Source: Gammaproteobacteria bacterium (GTDB lineage Bacteria > Pseudomonadota > Gammaproteobacteria > Ga0077536). Taken from it: a DNA stretch of 64,000 nt. Below are positions 53,014 to 63,919 of this stretch, in pieces. The position numbers and the translations under genes are program-made. The stretch covers positions 97,805 through 161,804 of the forward strand of contig JAJFJQ010000052.1 in assembly GCA_021773835.1 (NCBI GenBank). Direction: 5' to 3'. Numbering within the stretch: the first letter of the stretch is position 1; each line of letters starts with the position of its first letter. The notes beneath the pieces are model-generated. The model was not told the origin of the DNA, made no database searches, and saw nothing but the letters and a program-made list of their open reading frames with translations.

Positions 53014-55677
53014 TTACGCCGCCAATTGTCGTAATACGTAATGCAGGATCCCGCCGTTCAAATAGTATTCCCATTCCTTTGGGGTATCGACGCGAACTCG
53101 ACACTCAAATCGTGTTTCTTGAGAGTCGTTCCCGATAGCGACCACTGTTACCGTTTTTGTCCCAACTTCGAGCCCTTCGACACTGAAAGTTTCGATGCCC
53201 GTTAGCGCTAGCGTCGCCGCACTTTGGCCATCTTGAAACACCAATGGCAAGATCCCCATGCCAACAAGGTTGCTGCGGTGTATCCGTTCAAAACTCTCTG
53301 CTATCACAGCACGTGCGCCAAGCAGTAGTGTACCTTTCGCTGCCCAATCTCGAGATGAGCCAGTGCCGTATTCTTTGCCGGCGATAACGATTAACGGGAC
53401 TTGCTCTTCCTGGTAGCGCATTGCCGCGTCGTAGATGGACATTTGCTCTCCGGATGGTTGATGGGTTGTCCAGCCGCCTTCGGTCCCAGGCGCAAGCTGG
53501 TTTCGTAGTCGGATATTGGCAAAAGTCCCACGCATCATCACTTCATGGTTCCCGCGTCGCGAGCCATAGGAGTTGAAGTCCTTGTGCTTCACCCCATTTG
53601 CGATCAAATACTCGCCGGCCGGACTATCAGCCTTGATCGCACCGGCTGGTGATATGTGATCGGTCGTGATCGAATCTCCAAGTAACGCAAGGGCGCGCGC
53701 GCCTCTTATCGGTTTAATGTCGTCTGGGTTGATATCCATGTCGACAAAATACGGCGGGTTTTTTACATATGTCGAGGAGTCATCCCACTCGAATTGATTC
53801 GACGCCGGTACCTCGATCCCGGCCCACCTCGCATCGCCGTCGAATACGGTGGCGTAGCTAGCGGCAAACATTTTTGAGTCAATGTTTGCCGTTACCGCGT
53901 CGTCGACATCTTTTGCACTCGGCCAGATGTCCTTTAAATACACCTTATCGCCGTTATTGTCGGTGCCGAGTGGGTCGTTAAACATATCGATGTCCATGGT
54001 CCCGGCTAGCGCATAGGCGACAACGAGCGGTGGCGAGGCAAGGAAATTCATTTTCACTTCGGCGTGGACTCGACCCTCGAAGTTTCGATTACCGGACAGT
54101 ACCGAGCATGCGACTAAGTCTCCATCTTTGATCGCCGCACTGACCGTTGGCGGCAGTGGACCTGAGTTACCGATGCAAGTGGTGCATCCGTAGCCAACAT
54201 TCTGAAAACCCAAGGCATTCAAATGAGGTGTAACGCCGGCTTTTTCGAGATAGCTCGTTACGACTAAAGATCCGGGTGCAAGACTGGTTTTGACCCACGG
54301 TTTCGATTTCAGTCCACGCTCGTTTGCATTTTTGGCCAGCATACCAGCAGCCATCATTACGTAGGGATTAGACGTATTAGTGCACGAGGTTATCGCTGCG
54401 ATCACGACCGCACCGTCACGTAATTCGTAAGGTTCCGTGCCTGTAACCTTACTGCTCCCGCCACTGGTTCGGTTTTTGGTCGCCTCGGCAAGAAAACCCG
54501 CGAATTCTTCTTTGACAGATTTGAGCGTGATTCGATCTTGCGGCCTTTTGGGTCCTGCGAGACACGGTTCAACGTTGCCCATATCCAACGACAGCGTATC
54601 GGAATAGACAGCGTTGGGGCTATTCTCATCGCGCCACATACCGGTTTGTTGCGCATAAAGCTTAACCAGAGCAACTTGATCTGGGCTACGACCAGACAGC
54701 TCAAGATAGCGGACGGTCTCCGCATCGATCGGGAAGATGCCGCAGGTTGCACCGTATTCTGGCGCCATATTCGCGATAGTCGCGCGGTCGGCAAGCGGTA
54801 AATTATCTAGTCCCGGGCCAAAGAATTCGACAAATTTTCCAACCACGCCTTTTTCGCGCAACATCTCGACGACCTGTAAGACGAGGTCCGTCGCCGTCGC
54901 ACCCTCGGGTAGTTCGCCAGTCAATTTGAAGCCAACGACTTGTGGGATCAACATCGTGATGGGTTGGCCCAGCATCGCTGCCTCTGCTTCGATGCCCCCA
55001 ACGCCCCATCCGAGTACACCGATCCCATTGATCATTGTGGTGTGGGAGTCCGTGCCGACAACGGTATCCGGGTATGCGCGCTGCACGCCATCCTTTTCCG
55101 CTGAAAACACCGTGCGTGCAAGGAATTCAAGATTAACCTGATGCACGATGCCGGTGTCGGGTGGTACGACTTTGAAGTTAGAGAATGCCTGCTGGCCCCA
55201 GCGCAAAAAGCTGTAGCGTTCTTGATTTCGTTCGAACTCAATTTTCGCATTCGCTTCGGCGGCGGATGCACTACCAAATACATCAACCTGGACCGAATGA
55301 TCGATGACCAACTCCGCTGGAGATAGCGGGTTAATCTTGTTGGGATCGCCGCCCAGCGCACGCATTGCGTCACGCATCGCCGCAAGGTCGACGACGGCGG
55401 GTACGCCAGTGAAGTCCTGCATTAACACGCGAGCTGGGGTGAAGGCGATCTCTTGCGATGGTTGTGCGGTTGCATCCCAGTTGGCCAAGGCTTCGATATC
55501 GTCGCCGGTCACGTCGATGCCATCTTCATGGCGTAGCAAGTTCTCGAGTAAGATTTTGTGTGCGTAGGGTAGACGCTCAACTGGAAAGCGATCGGCGAGG
55601 CGCTGGACGCTAAAGATCTCATATTCGGTATTGGCGACGCTCAAGCGAGCTTGCGTATCAAAACTGTTTTTCATCAT
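53014..55677 (-). CDS. acnA: Aconitate hydratase A
   Basis: Citrate to isocitrate in the TCA cycle with a 4Fe-4S cluster. 887 aa. Cluster ligands: first Cys in [15 protein letters not shown], the pair in [17 protein letters not shown]-terminal swivel domain has [16 protein letters not shown] and [21 protein letters not shown]. The AcnA/IRP-type domain order is clear from length and from the SAAEANAK linker region; AcnB is excluded. Monocistronic by spacing. Confidence 0.98.
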   Translation of the reverse strand: MMKNSFDTQARLSVANTEYEIFSVQRLADRFPVERLPYAHKILLENLLRHEDGIDVTGDDIEALANWDATAQPSQEIAFTPARVLMQDFTGVPAVVDLAAMRDAMRALGGDPNKINPLSPAELVIDHSVQVDVFGSASAAEANAKIEFERNQERYSFLRWGQQAFSNFKVVPPDTGIVHQVNLEFLARTVFSAEKDGVQRAYPDTVVGTDSHTTMINGIGVLGWGVGGIEAEAAMLGQPITMLIPQVVGFKLTGELPEGATATDLVLQVVEMLREKGVVGKFVEFFGPGLDNLPLADRATIANMAPEYGATCGIFPIDAETVRYLELSGRSPDQVALVKLYAQQTGMWRDENSPNAVYSDTLSLDMGNVEPCLAGPKRPQDRITLKSVKEEFAGFLAEATKNRTSGGSSKVTGTEPYELRDGAVVIAAITSCTNTSNPYVMMAAGMLAKNANERGLKSKPWVKTSLAPGSLVVTSYLEKAGVTPHLNALGFQNVGYGCTTCIGNSGPLPPTVSAAIKDGDLVACSVLSGNRNFEGRVHAEVKMNFLASPPLVVAYALAGTMDIDMFNDPLGTDNNGDKVYLKDIWPSAKDVDDAVTANIDSKMFAASYATVFDGDARWAGIEVPASNQFEWDDSSTYVKNPPYFVDMDINPDDIKPIRGARALALLGDSITTDHISPAGAIKADSPAGEYLIANGVKHKDFNSYGSRRGNHEVMMRGTFANIRLRNQLAPGTEGGWTTHQPSGEQMSIYDAAMRYQEEQVPLIVIAGKEYGTGSSRDWAAKGTLLLGARAVIAESFERIHRSNLVGMGILPLVFQDGQSAATLALTGIETFSVEGLEVGTKTVTVVAIGNDSQETRFECRVRVDTPKEWEYYLNGGILHYVLRQLAA

Positions 55678-55764
55678 GGCTCCGTAAGAATGCAGCAGCT
55701 AGCCGCCTATTATCGGCAATTCTGTCGCTTTGTTATAGGGAAAATTCGAACAGTTGGCCGTTCT

Positions 55765-56913
55765 CTACTCGGTTCGGTCAATAATGCCGCCTCCAAGGCA
55801 GGTATTGCCGTCGTAGAATACGACCGATTGGCCCGGTGTAACCGCACGCTGCGGGTGGGTGAACTCGACCGTTAAGGTGTCGTCGTCGAGGGCAACTATC
55901 TCGCAGCTTTGATCCGGTTGCCGGTAACGAGTTTTGGCGTGGCAGCGAAATGGTATTACCGGTGGCGCATCATCGATCCAGCTCAAGGTGTCGGCAATCA
56001 ACCGGCGACTCATTAACAAGGGGTGTTCGTGACCCTGTGCGGCAATTAGCTCATTATTCGATACATCCTTCGCAACGACGAACCACGGTCCCTCGGATGC
56101 ACCGCGGATACCACCAATCCCAAGCCCTTCACGCTGCCCTAAGGTATAAAATGCAGCGCCCTGGTGATGGCCGATTACGTTGCCGTCAAGGCTTCGGATA
56201 TCACCTGGTTGTGCTGGTAGGTAGTTGCTCAGAAAACTTCTGAAACGCCGTTCGCCGATAAAACAGATCCCAGTACTGTCTTTCTTCGCATGCGTAGCGA
56301 GCCCCGCGCCGGCGGCTATTCGCCGCACGGCAGGTTTTTCTAACTCCCCCAAGGGGAACACGGTACGGGTTAATGCGTGTTGGCCGATTGCATATAGGAA
56401 GTAGCTTTGGTCTTTGTTCGGGTCAGCCCCTTTTTGTAGCACCTCTTTACCGTTCAACGTATGGTGTTTGGCGTAGTGTCCAGTTGCGATCAGGTCGCCT
56501 CCGATGCTACTTGCATGTTCAATGAACGCCTTAAATTTCACCTCGCGGTTACACAACACATCAGGATTCGGTGTTCTTCCGCGCCGGTATTCATCGAGAA
56601 ACGCTTCGAATACACCATCCCAATAGGCCTTTGAGAGGTCGACCGTATTGACCTCAATATCAAGTTTGTCGCAGACCGAAAGAACATCGCCGACATCGTC
56701 TTCCCACAAGCAATGTCCGTCCTCGGCGGGTTCGTTCCAATTCTTCATAAACACCGCGGACACGCGGTAGCCCGACTGCTTTAACAGAGCCGCGGCGACT
56801 GAAGAATCAACCCCACCCGACATCGCAATTACAATATGCGGATCAGCACGATCCCGGCAATCGCGAAGGGCAGTCGTGCTTAACTCAACTGGCTTTTCCA
56901 CTGTCAATGTCAT
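55765..56913 (-). CDS. mnmA: tRNA-specific 2-thiouridylase
   Basis: Thiolates U34 of tRNA Lys, Glu and Gln. 382 aa from ATG 56913, with GGAAA upstream; ATG 56949 would add 12 residues and lacks a ribosome site. PP-loop VIAMSGGVDSSVAAALL; catalytic Cys in NPDVLCNREVKF and in KKDSTGICFIGERRF; tRNA-binding and beta-barrel C-terminal parts are intact. The sulfur-relay genes (tusBCD) that feed it are not in the window. Confidence 0.97.
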   Translation of the reverse strand: MTLTVEKPVELSTTALRDCRDRADPHIVIAMSGGVDSSVAAALLKQSGYRVSAVFMKNWNEPAEDGHCLWEDDVGDVLSVCDKLDIEVNTVDLSKAYWDGVFEAFLDEYRRGRTPNPDVLCNREVKFKAFIEHASSIGGDLIATGHYAKHHTLNGKEVLQKGADPNKDQSYFLYAIGQHALTRTVFPLGELEKPAVRRIAAGAGLATHAKKDSTGICFIGERRFRSFLSNYLPAQPGDIRSLDGNVIGHHQGAAFYTLGQREGLGIGGIRGASEGPWFVVAKDVSNNELIAAQGHEHPLLMSRRLIADTLSWIDDAPPVIPFRCHAKTRYRQPDQSCEIVALDDDTLTVEFTHPQRAVTPGQSVVFYDGNTCLGGGIIDRTE

Positions 56914-56992
56914 CGTAACGGATTTCCGAATGCCGGCAGTTGCCCGCATTTCGAGTCATCGCGGCATATCTAGGTCCAAATAATAAGGACAC

Positions 56993-59900
56993 TCAAATGC
57001 GCTCAATTACCGGTTGTTTCCATCCGCCAGTAATCGAATATTCGCGACTTAAAAATTTGTCCACTTGCTCTGGGATCGATTTGAACATTTTTTGACCGAG
57101 AAAAATTACGGCGCCGACTCCTATCCCGGCTGGGCCGAACAAGGCGCTAGCAACAGGGATCGTGTTTGACAACGCAGGAGTCACAGTGACGCGTTGATCG
57201 TAATCTTGTTCGGCGAGACCCGTGCGACCGGAAATGTCAATCCGTGCCGATGGGCCGGCCATTAGCAAACTATTGGTATAGGCGTTGCCATGGTCCAATT
57301 CAAAGACACCATCGATTGCATCAAAGGTAAAGCCTTTCCTGAATAAGTCATTGAAGTCCAGCGACAATCGTCGCGGTAATGTTTGCAGCGATAGCAGCCC
57401 GAACAACCGACCGCTGCCTGGTTCTAGGTCCAGGATGCGTCCTTTTTCCACATGTATTTCGAAACTACCGTAGAGCTTGTCCAGCGTAAACTCCGATGGC
57501 ATTCCGCTCCAAATTGCCTCGATTCCAATCTTGGTCTTACCGCCATCAATATTTGCAACGTCGTAGTTGAATCTTTTGAGCAGGCCGCTCAGGGTTTTGT
57601 CATAGACGGTGAGATTTACCCGAGATTGGTGGACGTCACCTTGCAATAACCAGTCGCCATCGCCTTGGAGGATAAACTTGGATTGAGTGGCCTGTAGGCG
57701 GTTTAATTGGATGCCATTGTCGACCGCGGTTGTTTGCAGCTCGACCGCCCCAAGGTCCACGTCGCCGAAGCGTAAGGAATTCGCCTTGAAGGTGAGCGGC
57801 GGTACGGTGCGCGGGTCAATGCGGGCAGAGTTGTTTTCAGGATCGACCTTATCCAACCATAATCGTTCGAAATCAAGCTTCAATGATTGTTCAGGCCGAC
57901 CTCTGGGAATACTGATATTGCCTTCGGCCTGAGGTCCTGAAACATTTAGCTCCCATGAGTCGTCAAGTTTCTCGCCAGCTAAGTTGATTGTGCGAAAGTT
58001 GCGACCTAAGGTTTCGAGATCGTCGATAGTGACATCAAAGCTTATCGGAAGTTTTAGACTGTTATTCTTATTTGAGCCGGCAACAGCAGCACGGGCAAAC
58101 CCTATCCATTTATTTAATGGCAATCGAATCGTCCGTCCGCGGAGTGTTAGTCCGGGTGCCTTAGTGAACACGGGCGCCGAATCACCAAGCAATGCCTCGA
58201 CCCGGTTGGTGTCCGTAGTGCCGTCATCCTGCCGGGTCGAATCGATTTCAATGTCGACAATCGTACCGAAATTAACCCGAGTCACTCGCTGACCGGCAGA
58301 GTTCGTTTCTGTTTGAATGGATAGCGGCTTTTTCTCAGCAGACGTTTTTCCTAATGGTGAGGGTAGGTCAACGTCCAAACCTACGAGGCTGGATTCTATT
58401 ACAAGGCGTTTTGGTGCGCTGGCGCTCTTTCCCATGCCACTTGGAATTGTGAGTACTGCTTTCCAAGGCAGGCGTCCGGTGATCGCGTCTTCTCCAGCGC
58501 CATGTACTAACCACTGATGCGTTGTCGGCGCGTATCGTTTCAGGTATTTAAACACTTGGCTAGCGTCTGAGGTGCCGGTCATACGAAACTCGGTGTCGTA
58601 ATTCGGATCGTCCAACCCGCCGTTGAAGATGACCCCTACAGGATCGCCTTCGAATAAGGCCGTTAACCCTTCACCATACCAATCTTGACGCGTGAAACTG
58701 ATGTCACCAGTGATCTTCTCCAGGGTAATTCCTTGCGTTTTCGACCGGATCCGATTGTTGGAAAAATGGGCAAGGCCCAAAATTTCTTTGTTCGAGCCTG
58801 GGTAAAGGCCCAAATTCATATCCAATGTCATGCCGAATTCGCCGGATATCTCGACGTCTGCATAGCGCGACGCTTTTGTCGCTTGAAGTGGGCTTTCTGC
58901 GATAAACCGACCAACATCGTCCGGAGTGACGCGCATGTCTCCACGCATTCTTACCATTGGTTTGCGCGAAAAGAGATCCGGCATCTCAACCGTTGCCCCG
59001 TCGACAGCGGCGCGATACACACGACCCGTGTGTAGGGTCGTTAGCGCCGTGCGCCCATCAACATCGATCGTCGCTGTAATGGCGCTTGTCATTGGAAATT
59101 TCGCGCTGTATTTGAGGTCTACGTCAGCTACTTCAAAGCGTCCCTTGAAGCTGCCGTTGTGTTTATCAAATGGGAATTGGTCCAACGATCCATGCACAAT
59201 CAGGCTACTTGGTTTAAATCGACCCGCAAGAAAGGCAGTGCGCAGCCATTTTTCACCCCTTGGGCGCAGTAGGTCTTTTGGAATCAGTGAGTGGAAATGC
59301 GGTAATTCGCCGGCGTTGATCTGAGTAACGAGCTCGAGGTGAGGGCTCTTCTCGTCATCGAAGTTGATTTTTCCGCGAGCCGAAACATCGACCGATTCCG
59401 CGTGAATCTGTAACGCTTCAGTACCAATGTTCAAGCCCGTGGGCAAGTTCTCCCAGATGATTTTACCTAGGATTTTTTGAACCTCTACGGGCTTCACCAA
59501 CCAGCGTTCGCTTTGCACTATCACGTCGTTTGTTCGCGTCGGATCGACAATGCCACCGTTGCTATTCGTGCGAATCTTGAAATCCAGCCCGTCTATCCCC
59601 GGTGTGCGTTGTGATTCGCGGAGCGAAAGGTCGTCTACCGATGCTTCCAAAAAATATCGAGAGATACGTCCACGCTCATGGACGATTGCGCCCACCATCT
59701 CGTCGATATTTGCATGCGGATCGAGGTCGGCGAGGTCAACAAAAAGCGATTCATCGATACTACCCCTTGCCAAACTAATCGCATCGGCAAGATCGAGTTT
59801 TTCGGCACGAAATGCGACTAGTGATGGTTGCTCGTTAACTTTTCTCCAACGTATGGAAGCCGTCGATTCCGATGCAGGGGCATCGGAAGCTTGAATGCGT

Positions 59901-60826
59901 AGGTGGTCAAAATCGAAGGACCAGCCATCTCGATGACGGATAGCTATACCAGAGGCGTTAATCGCGTTGATAGATGAGGGAGCCAGCCCTGCACGCTTTA
60001 GCCCCAAGACATCAATATCGACAGCGGCACGAAGTAACTTTGCGGCCTCCCATCGAGTCCAAATTTTTGCATTGACTTGTCCGGCATCGATCCTATTATT
60101 TTGCCAACCAGCCAAGGCTAGGCTAGGGCCAACTTCGGCATTTCGAATATGAATAAATAAGTCGCCATCCCACTGTGAACTTAGGACGTTTCCTTTAGCA
60201 CGCAATTCGAAAACGTAATTTTCATCGCGTTTGTCATGGCGACGTAGGCTGCCGGCGATTAGCTGTTGTTTACTCGAATGAGAAATAGACACGGTGACGT
60301 CAGAGAAACGCCTCGGCACGGCATCGCGCAGGGCATCGGTAAAGGTTATGTCTGCGTCACGTAGAGTGAAATTTCGTTGCTCCAATAGCCACTCCGCAAC
60401 CGGCCACCGACTTGGGGGTAGGCCGGCGATGGAGATTTGACCGTTTATGTCTCGCTCTAGCGCTATCTGCATGCCACCAACAAGCAAACTACGCGGCACC
60501 AAATGCTGCCGCCATAGAGATACGAATGGTGAAATTTCAATTTTCGCGTAGTCGAATCGTGCTAGCTCACCCTTGTGGTCGGCGGCTAGGAGAATAAGAT
60601 CCGTAGCATCTATCGCCGGTGCCCAACCACGCCAGGATGCACTCACCTCGCCGATACTAACGGGTCGATTTGTAATATCGCTTAACCAAACCTCGATCGA
60701 TGCACGCTGTTGATCGATGTGCGGCAGCATCAGACGGACAACGCTGATTAAAATGGCGACAACGATCGTCAGCGCGGAAACAATCGTCCACAGGGTTCCG
60801 ACAATCCGACCGACTAACACAGGCAT
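56993..60826 (-). CDS. yhdP: YhdP-family AsmA-like envelope protein
   Basis: 1277 aa. N-terminal membrane helix (about 10-35), then a very long beta-rich periplasmic part of AsmA/VPS13-like repeats, ending in the conserved AsmA_2-type segment (LYGSFEIHVEKGRILDLEPG, FGLLSLQTLPRRLSLDFNDLFRKG). In E. coli YhdP, together with TamB and YdbH, carries phospholipids to the outer membrane. It follows rng by 9 bases; that pairing is conserved. Confidence 0.94.
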   Translation of the reverse strand: MPVLVGRIVGTLWTIVSALTIVVAILISVVRLMLPHIDQQRASIEVWLSDITNRPVSIGEVSASWRGWAPAIDATDLILLAADHKGELARFDYAKIEISPFVSLWRQHLVPRSLLVGGMQIALERDINGQISIAGLPPSRWPVAEWLLEQRNFTLRDADITFTDALRDAVPRRFSDVTVSISHSSKQQLIAGSLRRHDKRDENYVFELRAKGNVLSSQWDGDLFIHIRNAEVGPSLALAGWQNNRIDAGQVNAKIWTRWEAAKLLRAAVDIDVLGLKRAGLAPSSINAINASGIAIRHRDGWSFDFDHLRIQASDAPASESTASIRWRKVNEQPSLVAFRAEKLDLADAISLARGSIDESLFVDLADLDPHANIDEMVGAIVHERGRISRYFLEASVDDLSLRESQRTPGIDGLDFKIRTNSNGGIVDPTRTNDVIVQSERWLVKPVEVQKILGKIIWENLPTGLNIGTEALQIHAESVDVSARGKINFDDEKSPHLELVTQINAGELPHFHSLIPKDLLRPRGEKWLRTAFLAGRFKPSSLIVHGSLDQFPFDKHNGSFKGRFEVADVDLKYSAKFPMTSAITATIDVDGRTALTTLHTGRVYRAAVDGATVEMPDLFSRKPMVRMRGDMRVTPDDVGRFIAESPLQATKASRYADVEISGEFGMTLDMNLGLYPGSNKEILGLAHFSNNRIRSKTQGITLEKITGDISFTRQDWYGEGLTALFEGDPVGVIFNGGLDDPNYDTEFRMTGTSDASQVFKYLKRYAPTTHQWLVHGAGEDAITGRLPWKAVLTIPSGMGKSASAPKRLVIESSLVGLDVDLPSPLGKTSAEKKPLSIQTETNSAGQRVTRVNFGTIVDIEIDSTRQDDGTTDTNRVEALLGDSAPVFTKAPGLTLRGRTIRLPLNKWIGFARAAVAGSNKNNSLKLPISFDVTIDDLETLGRNFRTINLAGEKLDDSWELNVSGPQAEGNISIPRGRPEQSLKLDFERLWLDKVDPENNSARIDPRTVPPLTFKANSLRFGDVDLGAVELQTTAVDNGIQLNRLQATQSKFILQGDGDWLLQGDVHQSRVNLTVYDKTLSGLLKRFNYDVANIDGGKTKIGIEAIWSGMPSEFTLDKLYGSFEIHVEKGRILDLEPGSGRLFGLLSLQTLPRRLSLDFNDLFRKGFTFDAIDGVFELDHGNAYTNSLLMAGPSARIDISGRTGLAEQDYDQRVTVTPALSNTIPVASALFGPAGIGVGAVIFLGQKMFKSIPEQVDKFLSREYSITGGWKQPVIERI

Positions 60827-60835
60827 GGGTTTTTT

Positions 60836-62380
60836 CTAAAGCAAGACAACGTCGAATTGCTCTTGCGTATAAGCTGCTTCAACCTGCAGCATGATCGGTA
60901 TGCGAATAAACTCTTCCAATTCGACGACGCTAGTCGATTCCTCATCAAGTAAAATGTCTATGACGCATTGTGAGGCCACGACTAGCAGCTTCTTAGCTTC
61001 GAATTGTCGCGCTTCACGTAGGATTTCACGTAAGATTTCGTAGCATACGGACTGCGCCGACTTGATCGAGCCGCGCCCGTCGCAGGTTGGACATTGTTCG
61101 CATAGGACGTGTTCGAGGCTTTCGCGGGTACGCTTGCGAGTAATTTGCACCAGGCCAAGTGAAGTAACTTCGCTAATCGTCGTTCGCGAATGGTCGCGTT
61201 CAAGGCTTTTCCCTAAAGCCCGCAGCACTTGGCGCTGGTGCTCCTCATTGGCCATATCAATGAAGTCTATAATGATGATGCCGCCGAGATTTCGCAATCG
61301 CAGTTGCCGCGCGATGGCTTGGGACGCTTCTAGATTGGTTTTGAATATCGTTTCTTCGAGATTCCGGTGACCGACGAAGCCGCCAGTGTTGACATCGATG
61401 GTCGTCATGGCCTCTGTTTGATCGATGACCAAGTGCCCGCCGGATTTTAGTTCGACTTTAGGTTGCAAGGCCCGCTGTATTTCATCTTCCGTTGAATACA
61501 AATCGAGGATTGGACGCTCACCCGGATAGTGCTCGATGCGCGAGACGAGTTCCGGCGTAAAGCGCTGTGCAAATTCGTTAACCTTCCAATAGGTTTCTTT
61601 GGAGTCTATGCGTATTTTCTCGGCATTTTCCGACGACAAATCTCGAATCGTGCGCAATACGAGCGGTAAGTCTTCGTATATAACCGACGGCACATCAGCA
61701 CCGTCGATTTCGGCCGAGATAGATCGCCAGAGCCGCTTTAGGAACTGCACATCGTCGCGGAGTTCCTCTTTATTCGCGCCTTCCGCCGCCGTTCGCGCGA
61801 TGTAACCGCCATGACTTACGATTGTCGGCGATTGCGCGCACATTCCACCATCGTTGTCTCCATCGGAATTATTTTGTGAGCCGGCGGCAATCGCCGCGAG
61901 CGATGGATCTACCTCGACTAGAAGATCGCGGAGCCGTTGCCGTTCGTCTTCGTTTTCGATCCTTTGCGAAATCCCTAGTGTCGGAGCGTTAGGCATGTAC
62001 ACGAGATAGCGAGAAGGGATGCTGAGAAATGTTGTAAGCCGCGCGCCTTTCGTCCCCAGCGGGTCCTTGGTCACCTGGACCAAAAGTTGTTGCCCCTCGG
62101 TCAAGGTTTGTTCGATCGCAATTTCTGCACCTTCCGGGGAATTTTCGTTGGCTGATTGATCTATGTCCGAAACATGAAGAAATGCGGTCCGCGCAAGGCC
62201 GATGTCTAAGAATGCGGCACCCATTCCAGGAAGGACGCGCGATACGCGACCAAGGTAAATGTTTCCGACTAGGCCACGCGCACGACTACGCTCGACAACG
62301 AACTCCTGCAGTACACCGTTTTCGATCGATGCTACGCGAGTTTCCTGCGGCGTCACGTTAACGAGAATTTCTTCTGCCAT
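60836..62380 (-). CDS. rng: Ribonuclease G
   Basis: Endoribonuclease that matures 16S rRNA 5' ends and degrades some mRNAs. 514 aa. N-terminal S1 domain interrupted in the usual RNase E/G way (NIYLGRVSRVLPGMGAAFLDIG); catalytic Asp in TEAMTTIDVNTGGFVG and IIIIDFIDMANEEHQ; Zn-link cysteines in LCEQCPTCDGRG. There is no long RNase E tail. Start at ATG 62380 has AAGG just upstream. An Asn/Asp insert near 180 (QNNSDGDNDGG) is unusual. Confidence 0.96.
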   Translation of the reverse strand: MAEEILVNVTPQETRVASIENGVLQEFVVERSRARGLVGNIYLGRVSRVLPGMGAAFLDIGLARTAFLHVSDIDQSANENSPEGAEIAIEQTLTEGQQLLVQVTKDPLGTKGARLTTFLSIPSRYLVYMPNAPTLGISQRIENEDERQRLRDLLVEVDPSLAAIAAGSQNNSDGDNDGGMCAQSPTIVSHGGYIARTAAEGANKEELRDDVQFLKRLWRSISAEIDGADVPSVIYEDLPLVLRTIRDLSSENAEKIRIDSKETYWKVNEFAQRFTPELVSRIEHYPGERPILDLYSTEDEIQRALQPKVELKSGGHLVIDQTEAMTTIDVNTGGFVGHRNLEETIFKTNLEASQAIARQLRLRNLGGIIIIDFIDMANEEHQRQVLRALGKSLERDHSRTTISEVTSLGLVQITRKRTRESLEHVLCEQCPTCDGRGSIKSAQSVCYEILREILREARQFEAKKLLVVASQCVIDILLDEESTSVVELEEFIRIPIMLQVEAAYTQEQFDVVLL

Positions 62381-62532
62381 GTGCCTTTAAAAGTTTCGTA
62401 GTCGTCGAGCGAGCGGCGATAACTGGTTAATTCGTAAGCCATTATAGCGATTCGTGAGGGATCGATACCAGCACGACCGCAGCCGATTGCTAAGCCCGCC
62501 AACGGTCCGCCACGTGGCGCCGCGTGTGCTCC

Positions 62533-62560
62533 TTCCCAGGGCCGCGTAAGTGCGTATAAT
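62533..62560 (+). promoter_or_regulatory. Promoter for the GlgC-like gene with GC-rich discriminator
   Basis: TTCCCA (62533-62538), 16-base spacer, TATAAT (62555-62560) and then GCGCGCGC. Transcription would begin near 62567, only about 12 bases before the ATG. A GC-rich discriminator is typical of promoters under ppGpp control. Confidence 0.5.
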
Positions 62561-62578
62561 GCGCGCGCTTAGATCCTC

Positions 62579-63796
62579 ATGCTGCTATCTAATCCTCAAT
62601 CGATTCTGACGGTCGTTTTAGCGACCGGCGATGGGAAACGGTTAATGCCGTTGACGTCGCATCGCACCGTGGCCGCGATTCCGTTCGCCGGTAGCTATCG
62701 TGTAATCGATTTCGCACTGTCAAATTGTTTGCATTCAAATCTCCGGCGGATCATGGTGTTCTCGCAATTCAACGCGCTGTCACTGCATAACCACATTCGC
62801 GACGGTTGGTCGATATTTAACGCCGATCTCGGCGAATTCGTCATGCCCGTCACTCCGCCGATAACCGATGAGATGACGACCTACAGCGGCTATGCCGACG
62901 CCTTAATCAAGAATGCCTACTTGCTCGAGCGCACCGACGCTGAGCACATCATCGTCGTCTCCGGTGAACAGATCTATCGAATGGACTACGCAGCTATCCT
63001 TGCGTTCCATTTAAAGCAAGACAGCGCAATTACGGTAGCAGCCGTTGAGCGAGCAATCAGCAACGGCGGGCAGCTGTCAGCCACATTGAAACTCCGTGGT
63101 CATAAGTTGATTGAGATCCTGCCCGGCGCCGTCGGTGAAGAGGGGGCGAGCGGCTATGGACCGATGGAAGTCTTCGTATTCAAAAAATCTGTGCTCCTAG
63201 AGTTACTGGAGCTCGCCCGCGCTCCTGGCGTCAATGGGCGGACGATCATTGATATCATCCGCGACCATTGGATGGGGCGTGAGCGGATCAACGCCTATCG
63301 CTTCGGTGGCGTGGGCGGCCGGGTATCGCAAGATAAATATTGGCGAACTTTAGCCAGCGTCGATGACTATTATGATGCGAATATGGATCTGCTTAAGCTA
63401 GAACCACCGCTAGATATCTATCAAGCGGATTGGCCAATACGAACGCATCAATTGCAACGACCACCAGCGCGAACCGTGGCGGGGCGCTCCTGCACCGAAG
63501 GCATCTGCGTAAACTCAATTGTTGCCGGCGGTACTGTCATTGCCGGCGGTGGCGTTAGTCGGAGCGTTCTTGGTAACCGTGTTTATATCGATGACGGCGC
63601 GACCGTGGAAGATGCGATCCTGAGTTCTGGGGTCGTTATTGGAGAAGGCGCGCAGTTACAGCGTTGCATGATAGATCGTAACGTCATTATCCCGCGAAAC
63701 GAGCAGGTCGGGGTTGACCTCGAAGCCGATCGAGCGCGGTTTACGGTAACGCCCAACGGCGTGGTCGTGATCCCATCGGACGCAGAATTCTCCTAA
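62579..63796 (+). CDS. GlgC-like protein, probably without ADP-glucose pyrophosphorylase activity
   Basis: 405 aa with the full GlgC domain order: nucleotidyltransferase (about 8-265) and left-handed beta-helix (about 290-400). Core strings remain (RVIDFALSNCLHSNLRRIMV, NHIRDGWSIF, QADWPIRTHQL). Key residues have changed from E. coli GlgC: AGGRG to ATGDG (15-19), RAKPA to RTVAA (29-33), AGDHIY to SGEQIY (catalytic Asp142 to Glu130), FVEKP to EILPG (sugar-phosphate Lys195 lost), and YWRDVGT to YWRTLAS (Asp276 lost). It has no stop or shift, so it looks maintained. No other glg gene is in the window. A regulatory pseudoenzyme is inferred. Confidence 0.82.
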   Translation: MLLSNPQSILTVVLATGDGKRLMPLTSHRTVAAIPFAGSYRVIDFALSNCLHSNLRRIMVFSQFNALSLHNHIRDGWSIFNADLGEFVMPVTPPITDEMTTYSGYADALIKNAYLLERTDAEHIIVVSGEQIYRMDYAAILAFHLKQDSAITVAAVERAISNGGQLSATLKLRGHKLIEILPGAVGEEGASGYGPMEVFVFKKSVLLELLELARAPGVNGRTIIDIIRDHWMGRERINAYRFGGVGGRVSQDKYWRTLASVDDYYDANMDLLKLEPPLDIYQADWPIRTHQLQRPPARTVAGRSCTEGICVNSIVAGGTVIAGGGVSRSVLGNRVYIDDGATVEDAILSSGVVIGEGAQLQRCMIDRNVIIPRNEQVGVDLEADRARFTVTPNGVVVIPSDAEFS

Positions 63797-63859
63797 CAAG
63801 GTCCGCTTCGTCAACTCCTAGATTGGCATTCGCTGATCACTTCTTGTAGGAGTCGCTCG

Positions 63860-63888
63860 AAAAAAAGGGCCGACAAAAGTCGGCCCTT
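63860..63888 (-). terminator. Strong intrinsic terminator for the minus-strand gene
   Basis: A 10-bp perfect stem, AAGGGCCGAC and GTCGGCCCTT (63865-63874, 63879-63888), loop AAAA. On the minus strand seven T follow (plus-strand A run 63860-63866), a classic terminator for the gene ending at 63920. On the plus strand the stem is not followed by T, so it would serve the GlgC-like gene less well. Confidence 0.85.
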
Positions 63889-63919
63889 AAATCTAAATGG
63901 TTTCGCTTGAGCTAGGTGC

